From: an uncultured Collinsella sp.
GTDB taxonomy: Bacteria > Actinomycetota > Coriobacteriia > Coriobacteriales > Coriobacteriaceae
Assembly (NCBI GenBank): GCA_958453575.1
Contig: CAUDYH010000114.1
Span: forward strand, 1 to 5,353
DNA: 5,353 bases
Direction of reading: 5' to 3'
Shown: positions 1 to 4,909 of the stretch, piece after piece
How positions within the stretch are numbered: the stretch's first letter is position 1
How the letters are laid out: each line of letters opens with the position of its first letter
Position numbers and translations under genes: made by a program
Notes under the pieces: model-generated
What the model was told of the DNA's origin: nothing
What the model saw: only the letters and a program-made list of their open reading frames with translations
Database searches by the model: none

Positions 1-1
1 C

Positions 2-250
2 CTCGAGATTCAGCTCACGCGCAAGGACGGCTCGTCGAGCAATGCGTCCGGCGATCAGGGCGGCGCGGACAGCTCGAGCTCCAACACGCTGGAAGACCTG
101 AGCAGCAAGGCCCAGGAGCTTGGGGATAAGGCCCAGCAGCTGGGTGACACGGCTCAGAATCTCGGCGATACCGCACAGAACCTGGGCGATATGGCAACGA
201 ACGCCTGGGGTGCCCTGCAAAACGGTATTTCGGGCGCACAGGGAAACTAG
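2..250 (+). CDS. C-terminal end of an unrecognised protein with heptad repeats (5' truncated by window)
   Basis: The frame is open from the first base of the window and ends with TAG at 248-250, giving the last 82 residues of a protein. I do not recognise the family. The visible part starts with a short strand-like stretch (LEIQLTRKDG), then a Ser/Asn/Gly-rich linker, then a run of seven-residue units of the form (K/T)AQ(E/Q/N)LGD repeated four times and a decayed fifth unit, ending in GISGAQGN. Alanine and leucine recur at positions 2 and 5 of each unit, so the tail should form an amphipathic helix or coiled coil, resembling LEA-like or apolipoprotein-like surfaces. No membrane segment or signal is visible, but the N-terminus is missing. 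It converges on the CDF exporter gene and shares its terminator. That the frame is coding is fairly sure; the function is unknown. Confidence 0.75.
   Translation, partial: LEIQLTRKDGSSSNASGDQGGADSSSSNTLEDLSSKAQELGDKAQQLGDTAQNLGDTAQNLGDMATNAWGALQNGISGAQGN
107..211 (+). repeat. 21-bp tandem repeat coding for heptads, about 5 units
   Basis: Five consecutive in-frame 21-bp units (107-127, 128-148, 149-169, 170-190, 191-211). The first four encode KAQELGD, KAQQLGD, TAQNLGD and TAQNLGD; the fifth (MATNAWG) is degenerate. The units differ mostly at third codon positions, so the repeat is conserved at protein level and the array looks old, not a recently slipped minisatellite. Confidence 0.8.
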
Positions 251-285
251 CGGTCGAGCGGCTAGAACCTTAGCAGTGCCAAACA

Positions 286-353
286 AAAACGGGACGCAGG
301 ATCGCGTGACCGGGCGCATAGGCGCGTTGGTCGGTGGTCCTGCGTCCCGTTTT
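286..353. terminator. Bidirectional intrinsic terminator between convergent genes
   Basis: A perfect 16-bp inverted repeat (arms 286-301 and 338-353) begins AAAACGGGACG and ends CGTCCCGTTTT. It has a T-tract on the right for the + strand gene ending at 250 and, read on the minus strand, a T-tract for the CDF gene ending at 362. The 36-nt loop contains smaller complementary pieces (GACC/GGTC, GCGC/GCGC), so it may fold further. Its position midway between two convergent stop codons strongly supports the role. Confidence 0.85.
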
Positions 354-361
354 GCTGTCGA

Positions 362-1543
362 TTACAGCTGCTCGGCTGGACGCTCGGGCGAGCTGAAGCC
401 CGAGTCAAATGTGACGACGCACGAGGCGTCGGGCCGGCGCTCGTGCACGATGCGCGTGACGAGCTCCAGCAGCTCCTCGTCAGATATGTCAAAGCCGTCG
501 GGACGCACCAGGTCAAACGAAACGAACCCGTCGTGCTCGTGCAGGTCGTGGATGGAGAGCGCGGGATCGATCTGCATGATGCCGCGCTTGACCCAGCCGC
601 GCAGGTCGTCGCCGGTGGTGGCGATGGGGTCGCAGTGCAGCGTGATACCGATGCCCATCTGCCGTTTGATATCGTGCTCGATGGTGTCCAGGATCTCATG
701 GTGCTCAAAGGCATCGCCCTCGCCGGGCATTTCCACGTGTGCGCTGGCAAACTGGCGGCCGGGACCGTAGTCGTGCACCATCAGGTCGTGCGTGCCTAGG
801 ACCTGCGGATACGACATGATCTTGTCGCGGATTGCCTGGACGAGCTTGGGGTCGGGCGCTTGCCCCAACAGCGGGCTGATGGCGTCGCGCACCAGGCCCA
901 TGCCGCTGATGCAGATGAAGATGCCCACGCCCAGGCCTGCCCAGCCATCGAGGTCAAAGCCGGTCGTCTGCGAAATAAGCGCTGCGGCCAGGACCGAGGC
1001 CGAGGTAATGACGTCGTTTTTGGAATCCTGCGCCGTGGCGATAAGCGTCTCGGAATCGATGCGGTTGCCCAGCGTGCGGTTGAACGCCGCCATCCAAAAC
1101 TTGCCGAGCATGGACAGAATAAGGGCTGCCATGGAGAGCGCCGAATATGCGGTGGGCGAGGGCTTGATGATCTTGGTGACCGACTCCAGGATCAGGTTGA
1201 TGCCGACGGCGCAAACCAGGACGGCGACAACCAGGCCGGCGAGGTACTCGTAGCGGCCGTGGCCGTAGGGGTGGCCTTCGTCGGCCGGGCGGCTGGCAAG
1301 GCGGAATCCGAGCAGGCTCACGATGTTGCTCGAGGCGTCGGAGAGGTTGTTGAAGGCATCGGCGATAAGCGAGACGGAGCCGGCGAGCAGGCCCGCGATG
1401 CCCTTGGCTAGGCACAGGGTAATGTTGAGGCCAATGCAAATGAGGCTTGCGGCAAAACCCGCGTTGGTGCGGCAGGAGGTATCGACCGGCTCGCTTTCGC
1501 TGCCGGGAACAAGCGTATGTACCAGCCGATTTACAAATAGCAT
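362..1543 (-). CDS. CDF-family cation efflux transporter, probable manganese exporter (MntE-like)
   Basis: Predicted inner-membrane, proton-coupled divalent metal exporter of the cation diffusion facilitator family, 393 residues from the chosen ATG. Six membrane helices are readable, at roughly residues 30-55, 56-80, 98-122, 132-154, 167-194 and 197-220. The family's loop motif HPYGHGRYE (91-99) lies between helices 2 and 3. The transport-site residues are N65 and D69 in helix 2 (NNLSD) and D173 and D177 in helix 5 (DSKND). An N-D/D-D set is known from MntE-type Mn exporters, whereas zinc exporters such as YiiP use D-D/H-D, so manganese is the best guess. The cytoplasmic part is long (about 170 residues) and seems to hold two ferredoxin-like units, the second starting near the IHDLHEHDG motif; this is common in the subgroup of CDFs with long tails. 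The start at 1543 is preferred because GAGGA lies 8 nt upstream; longer forms from 1564 or 1627 add residues without a good ribosome site. It is divergent from the zinc-ribbon gene. The family is certain; the metal is inferred. Confidence 0.93.
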   Translation of the reverse strand: MLFVNRLVHTLVPGSESEPVDTSCRTNAGFAASLICIGLNITLCLAKGIAGLLAGSVSLIADAFNNLSDASSNIVSLLGFRLASRPADEGHPYGHGRYEYLAGLVVAVLVCAVGINLILESVTKIIKPSPTAYSALSMAALILSMLGKFWMAAFNRTLGNRIDSETLIATAQDSKNDVITSASVLAAALISQTTGFDLDGWAGLGVGIFICISGMGLVRDAISPLLGQAPDPKLVQAIRDKIMSYPQVLGTHDLMVHDYGPGRQFASAHVEMPGEGDAFEHHEILDTIEHDIKRQMGIGITLHCDPIATTGDDLRGWVKRGIMQIDPALSIHDLHEHDGFVSFDLVRPDGFDISDEELLELVTRIVHERRPDASCVVTFDSGFSSPERPAEQL

Positions 1544-1551
1544 AACGATCG

Positions 1552-1556
1552 TCCTC
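1552..1556 (-). promoter_or_regulatory. Ribosome binding site that decides the CDF start
   Basis: On the minus strand GAGGA ends 8 nt before the ATG at 1543-1541. Neither the in-frame ATG at 1564 (preceded by CCCCTTAAAC) nor that at 1627 has a comparable purine-rich stretch, so the short form is the likely protein. The only promoter hint further upstream is a TACACT hexamer with no convincing -35 partner. Confidence 0.6.
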
Positions 1557-1738
1557 ACAATCATGTTTAAGGGGATAGTGTAGCTCGCCCAGACGCAACG
1601 TGTACCGATGCTCAGAAAATGCAGCAATGGTCTGCCGGCGCTAACGGGCGCGAGACGGAGGGGGCGACCGTCCGTTCGCCTTCGAGTTCACTGCGCCTTC
1701 CCGTCCGACCGAGTGCTCCATTTTGGGCCACATGGGTA

Positions 1739-1776
1739 TGGGCACACGTCGATTTGCTCGACATACTTAATGTCGA
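1739..1776 (+). promoter_or_regulatory. Possible promoter with overlapping operator-like inverted repeat
   Basis: A perfect inverted repeat TCGACAT-ACTTA-ATGTCGA occupies 1758-1776, 27 nt before the start codon of the zinc-ribbon gene. A weak sigma-70-like pair, TGGGCA (1739-1744) and CATACT (1762-1767) spaced by 17 nt, matches consensus at 4 of 6 positions in each box, and its -10 box lies inside the inverted repeat. That layout suits a repressor site covering the promoter. A further GTCGA at 1748-1752 pairs with the left arm (TCGAC, 1758-1762) as an overlapping alternative. I cannot assign a regulator. The repeat is seen directly; the promoter and operator roles are inferred. The rest of the 1544-1803 intergenic region shows nothing else convincing. 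Confidence 0.35.
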
Positions 1777-1803
1777 CAGCCCCGTGCAAAGGAGGACGTT
1801 TCC

Positions 1804-3141
1804 ATGGACGAGATGTTTGCCATTAAATGCCGAAACTGCGGCGGCCCCATGTATTCGCACCAGGCAAAGCGCAGCTTTGAGTGCGCCTATTGCGGCACGG
1901 TCGTTCCGTGGCGGGCCGATGCGGGGGAGCCCAAGAGCGCCCTGGGCATTCGTCATACGCCGTTGACGGTGGTGGATGGGCTACTTAAGCTCACCCATGT
2001 GTCGCAGCTCGAGCGCCCGGAGGACCCCGACTGGTATTTCTTCAATGCGTACTGGCGCAATCAGTCGGTTCTGGAGCATCTGCTGTGGGAGGACCGTGGC
2101 ACGGCGCAGGAGTTCCAAGAGGCTACGCATGTGAGCATCCCGTGCCCCTTCTGCGGCGCATCCTTTGAAGGCGAGTCCACTCAGCGCGTGTTTGAGTGCC
2201 CGTCATGCGGCAATAAGATTGGCGTTGCCGATCTGCTCAAGCCGGGGACGTTTAGCAAGCGCCTGACCATGGGCGTGGGTGCGGAGTATGTACCCGAGCA
2301 GGGTATTCCTTGCGAAATCTCACCGCAGCAGGCACGTGCCAACGCGCTGCAGCTGGTGCGCCAGTACCCCGATGCCTTTGCCGGGCATGACGTGGAAGAC
2401 GCAATCCAAAACGATATGATGCTCTTCTATTTCCCCATGGCGCTGGCGGACCTGCGCATGATGGCATCCTTCCCGGGCAAGGGCCTGAGCAAGGAGACCC
2501 TGGTGTACTACGAGGTGCTCGACTGGGCATATCCCAGGGCCAACTACGTGGATCTTCGCCTTATGGGCATTTTGGAGCCGTGGGACTTTGGCAAGGTGGG
2601 GCCTTTCGATCCCGCTATGCAGGAAGGCGACTTCCGCGTCGTTTCCGTCGATGCGTCTACCAAGGACCAGGTGGTCATTGATAAGCTGGCGCTCGACGTT
2701 GCAGGCAACGATGCCGAGGCGGTGCTGGGGCTCAATAAAAAGAGCATCCGCACCTGGGCGCGCAAGGCCCGCAAACACAAGGATGGTCTGGTGATGGTAC
2801 CGGTCTACTTTGTCGATCGTCCGGCGTCGGATAGCCGCGACGGCGAGCAAGTGCGCATCGCCGTGAACGGCCAGACGGGTCGCGCGGCCGCGGTGGTGTT
2901 TAGCGACAAGCGCGAGACGCATGTGGTGGCACCGCTCAATCCCAACGTGATGCTGTCGAGCGAAAGCACCGTGCACGCCACACCCATCGAGGTCAAATAC
3001 GTTAAATCGCCCTTCCTATACCAGATCGTACGCCGCGGAGGCGGCGAGCAGCCGCGGCAGGTTACAACCGCAGCCGAGGGTTCCTACCGAGAGGAAAAGC
3101 CCAAACGCAAGGGCTTGTTCGGCGCGATCTTTGGGAAGTAG
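1804..3141 (+). CDS. Double zinc-ribbon (TFIIB-type-like) protein of unknown function
   Basis: A 445-residue soluble protein; no signal peptide or membrane helix is visible. Two zinc ribbons are clear: C9/C12 with C27/C30 (CRNCGG...CAYCG) and C114/C117 with C132/C135 (CPFCGA...CPSCG). Each is a knuckle pair about 15 residues apart, as in rubredoxin-like or TFIIB-type ribbons that bind one zinc. A long middle part (about 140-320) has no recognised motif but is rich in Tyr, Asp and Pro. Residues 328-365 (LVMVPVYFV...VNGQTGRAAA) resemble, from memory, the PVW...NGQTGK stretch of zinc-ribbon hypothetical proteins in Firmicutes and Actinobacteria. The tail is basic and ends KRKGLFGAIFGK, which could contact nucleic acid, membrane or a partner. 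The start is firm: AAAGGAGG at 1788-1795 is 8 nt before the ATG. It is a single-gene unit between its own promoter region and a strong terminator. Coding is certain; the role is unknown. Confidence 0.9.
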   Translation: MDEMFAIKCRNCGGPMYSHQAKRSFECAYCGTVVPWRADAGEPKSALGIRHTPLTVVDGLLKLTHVSQLERPEDPDWYFFNAYWRNQSVLEHLLWEDRGTAQEFQEATHVSIPCPFCGASFEGESTQRVFECPSCGNKIGVADLLKPGTFSKRLTMGVGAEYVPEQGIPCEISPQQARANALQLVRQYPDAFAGHDVEDAIQNDMMLFYFPMALADLRMMASFPGKGLSKETLVYYEVLDWAYPRANYVDLRLMGILEPWDFGKVGPFDPAMQEGDFRVVSVDASTKDQVVIDKLALDVAGNDAEAVLGLNKKSIRTWARKARKHKDGLVMVPVYFVDRPASDSRDGEQVRIAVNGQTGRAAAVVFSDKRETHVVAPLNPNVMLSSESTVHATPIEVKYVKSPFLYQIVRRGGGEQPRQVTTAAEGSYREEKPKRKGLFGAIFGK

Positions 3142-3184
3142 GGGAGTGGTGCTGGTTAGTCTTATGACGCGATAGCTAGGGGTG

Positions 3185-3221
3185 CGGGGCAGTTCGCAGA
3201 AGCGCGAGCTGCCCCGTTTTT
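3185..3221 (+). terminator. Intrinsic terminator after the zinc-ribbon gene
   Basis: A 13-bp stem with one G-U pair (arms 3185-3197 and 3204-3216, starting CGGGGCAG and ending CTGCCCCG) has a 6-nt loop AGAAGC and is followed by five T residues (3217-3221). It sits 43 nt after the stop codon of the zinc-ribbon gene and insulates the hsdS/recombinase region from upstream transcription. Confidence 0.88.
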
Positions 3222-3263
3222 GTGCGGCGAGACATGGCGTCCGAGCTGCCGTAGAGACTTAGC

Positions 3264-3278
3264 TAAATGGCTATTTAG
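3264..3278 (+). repeat. Left 15-bp inverted repeat, candidate recombination site
   Basis: TAAATGGCTATTTAG here is exactly the reverse complement of 3878-3892. The site marks where hsdS homology begins. With its flanking C it reads CTAAATGGCTATTTAG, nearly a palindrome with one mismatched pair inside, as expected for a tyrosine recombinase core bound by two protomers. The codons are CTA AAT GGC TAT TTA (LNGYL). Confidence 0.75.
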
Positions 3279-3349
3279 AAGAACAGTGCGAAGCGGTTGC
3301 CAATCACGAAAAAGGCCTCGCTGTCGAGCTTTCCTCGCTATGCGATTTA

Positions 3350-4909
3350 GTGAAAGAAAAAGCCGATTACAATGAGGCTGACTTTGATACCTACGTTTCA
3401 ACAGAGTCTCTGCTCCCTGGCAAGAAGGGTAGGCAGGCACCGTCGTCCCTGCCCCAAACCGGAAAAGTTACGGTCTACAAGGCCGGGGACATTCTGGTTT
3501 CGAACATTCGCCCATACTTTAAAAAAATTTGGTATGCAGACCGAACTGGAACCTGCTCGGGTGATGTCCTAGTGTTTAGAGCCAAGCAGCCGGAGCAGTC
3601 CGGTTACCTCTATTCATGCATGCGCAGCGACGCTTTCTTCGATTACGTCATGAAGGGCGCAAAGGGCACAAAGATGCCAAGAGGGGACAAAAAGCAGATG
3701 CTCACTTATAAAGTTGCGAGTAATCCAAGTGGAGCAACTGTTGATTTTATTGAATCAGCGCTTAGCCAAGCATCAAGCTCAAGTAAAGAGAACCATCGTC
3801 TTGCCGCTCTTCGTGACAATCTCCTCCCTAAATTAATGTCAGGAGAAATCGACGTCTCGAAGGTCGATCTCAAGCAGCTAAATAGCCATTTACTTCACTA
3901 TGTACAACGCGCCGTCCACACTGTGGCTATCGTACTCGACGAAAGGAACAGCGTGGAAACCGTTATCAATACCGTGCTTTCGGAAATGCGGGGCCTTCTT
4001 GACCCACACCAGCTCAAGCATCTAGCCATCACACTTAGGCAAACGCTTGGACCAAAACAGGCAGAGCCAGGGCAAGACCTGCTCTCGCTATTTCTCACCG
4101 CTAAAGAAGTTGAGGGATGCTCGCCTAAAACTATTGCATACTATGAGGCAACTTTGCGGCATATGAACGCGGCACTTGCTAAGTCCTATACGCAGATCGA
4201 AAGTGATGACCTGCGACGCTATCTCAATGATTACGAGATGGCTCGCGGTTCCAGTAAAGTCACAATCGATAATATACGTCGCATCATGTCGAGCTTCTTT
4301 TCGTGGCTTGAGGATGAAGACTATATTGTTAAAAGCCCTGTAAGGCGTATTCGCCGCGTCAAAACTGCTCAAATAACCAAAGAGGTGTTAAGTGACGAGG
4401 AGCTGGAGATCTTGCGAGATGCATGCGAATCCAAGCGGGACCTTGCCATCGTTGATCTTCTCTCTTCGACCGGCATGCGCATTGGCGAGCTTGTGCGACT
4501 CGACAGGAAGGACGTCAATTTGCACGAGCGCGAATGCCTTGTAATGGGAAAGGGAAATAAACAGCGCCCTGTTTACTTCGACGCGCGCGCCAAGTTGCAT
4601 CTCACGGAATATCTTGCGAGCCGTGCCGACAAGAGTCCTGCGCTTTTTGTCGCACTCGATTCCTCAGCTCGACGTATTACGGTTGGGAACATAGAGCTCC
4701 GCTTGCGTGACCTAGGCAGAAGCGCTGGCATTAATCGCGTTCATCCGCATAAGTTTCGCCGTACGCTTGCTACCCATGCCATTGACAAGGGAATGCCCAT
4801 AGAGCAGGTGCAAAAGTTGCTAGGTCATGAGAAAATTGACACTACCATGCACTACGCCATGGTGAATCAGAACAATGTAAAGGCTTCGCATAGGAAGTAT
4901 TTGGAATGA
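3350..4909 (+). CDS. Tyrosine recombinase (site-specific integrase), open in frame with an HsdS TRD fragment at its N-terminus
   Basis: The open frame from GTG 3350 encodes 519 residues in two unrelated parts. Residues 1-180 are the HsdS TRD and conserved C-terminal helix. Residues 202-519 are a complete tyrosine recombinase: an N-terminal helical region (VETVINTVLSEMRGLLDPHQ), a SAM-like core-binding domain (about 243-335), and a catalytic domain (about 345-515) with R377 (GMRIGEL), K401 (GKGNKQR), H467 and R470 (HPHKFR), H493 (LLGHEKIDTT) and the nucleophile Y502 (HYA). All active-site residues are present, so the enzyme should be active and probably inverts or swaps hsdS cassettes. GTG 3350 has no ribosome site. 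GTG 3953 has AAAGGA 5 nt upstream and would give a normal-length enzyme of 318 residues, so the true start is probably 3953 and the fusion may be incidental. The stop overlaps the next hsdS start (ATGA). Base composition is poorer in GC than the upstream genes. Confidence 0.88.
   Translation: MKEKADYNEADFDTYVSTESLLPGKKGRQAPSSLPQTGKVTVYKAGDILVSNIRPYFKKIWYADRTGTCSGDVLVFRAKQPEQSGYLYSCMRSDAFFDYVMKGAKGTKMPRGDKKQMLTYKVASNPSGATVDFIESALSQASSSSKENHRLAALRDNLLPKLMSGEIDVSKVDLKQLNSHLLHYVQRAVHTVAIVLDERNSVETVINTVLSEMRGLLDPHQLKHLAITLRQTLGPKQAEPGQDLLSLFLTAKEVEGCSPKTIAYYEATLRHMNAALAKSYTQIESDDLRRYLNDYEMARGSSKVTIDNIRRIMSSFFSWLEDEDYIVKSPVRRIRRVKTAQITKEVLSDEELEILRDACESKRDLAIVDLLSSTGMRIGELVRLDRKDVNLHERECLVMGKGNKQRPVYFDARAKLHLTEYLASRADKSPALFVALDSSARRITVGNIELRLRDLGRSAGINRVHPHKFRRTLATHAIDKGMPIEQVQKLLGHEKIDTTMHYAMVNQNNVKASHRKYLE
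3878..3892 (-). repeat. Right 15-bp inverted repeat, candidate recombination site
   Basis: CTAAATAGCCATTTA is the perfect reverse complement of 3264-3278. Read as a direct repeat from 3263 it also matches the left copy at 13 of 15 positions, in the same codon phase (CTA AAT AGC CAT TTA, LNSHL). It lies just after the conserved HsdS C-terminal helix (SGEIDVSKVDLKQ) and about 60 nt before the likely recombinase start. Confidence 0.75.
3942..3947 (+). promoter_or_regulatory. Ribosome binding site for the likely native recombinase start (GTG 3953)
   Basis: AAAGGA is separated by 5 nt from an in-frame GTG at 3953-3955. It is the best Shine-Dalgarno and start combination ahead of the recombinase core, and the resulting 318-residue length is typical for tyrosine recombinases. 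The alternative ATG in EMRGLL, 33 nt further on, would cut into the conserved N-terminal helix. No clear promoter is visible nearby. Confidence 0.5.

Larger units (their letters stand above)
3264..3892. other. Candidate invertible or exchangeable 629-bp DNA segment
   Basis: Segment bounded by the perfect 15-bp inverted repeats and filled almost exactly by one TRD cassette, lying immediately beside a tyrosine recombinase gene. Inversion would reverse the cassette and change the leader of the recombinase. Alternatively, the sites may pair with further copies in other hsdS genes outside the window. The repeats are seen; recombination is inferred from the known recombinase-driven hsdS switching systems. 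Confidence 0.55.
3263..3898 (+). pseudogene. hsdS: hsdS fragment: silent target-recognition-domain cassette of a type I specificity subunit
   Basis: HsdS subunits of type I restriction-modification enzymes carry two target-recognition domains (TRDs) separated by conserved helices. Here only one half is present. In frame from CTA at 3263, directly after an in-frame TAG at 3260-3262, it encodes a short piece of the central conserved helix (LNGYLEEQCEAVANHEKG). A full TRD follows (VELSSLCDLV, then GDILVSNIRPYFKKIWYADR, then DVLVFRA), and then the C-terminal helix with the family's typical LAALRDNLLPKLMSGEIDV. The first TRD and the gene start are missing. There is no ATG, GTG or TTG in frame before GTG 3350, which falls inside the TRD and has no ribosome site, and a terminator lies just upstream. 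The piece is therefore probably a silent donor, not an expressed protein. Its homology starts and stops at the two 15-bp repeats. It has no stop codon of its own and reads on into the recombinase. Confidence 0.78.

Noticed and set aside
443..1411. Plus-strand open frames opposite the CDF gene
   Set aside because: Low-complexity antisense translations of a clear membrane transporter gene; no recognisable domain or start signal.
1544..1627. Longer N-terminus for the CDF protein (starts at 1627 or 1564)
   Set aside because: The extra 28 or 7 residues have no ribosome site in front of them and no family similarity, while the ATG at 1543 has GAGGA at 8 nt.
1655..1675. Weak hairpin ACGGA...TCCGT in the intergenic region
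   Set aside because: Only five base pairs, no T-tract, and within GC-rich DNA where such matches are expected by chance.
1612..1966. Small open frames on both strands across the divergent intergenic region and the start of the zinc-ribbon gene
   Set aside because: Their codons are arginine- and serine-rich out-of-frame reading of GC-rich DNA, they lack ribosome sites, and they overlap the well-supported zinc-ribbon gene.
3521..3527. Run of seven A residues in the hsdS cassette as a slippage-type phase-variation tract or frameshift site
   Set aside because: It is short and simply encodes Lys-Lys in the conserved IRPYFKKIW stretch, and the frame is intact on both sides; no alternative frame leads to a useful product.
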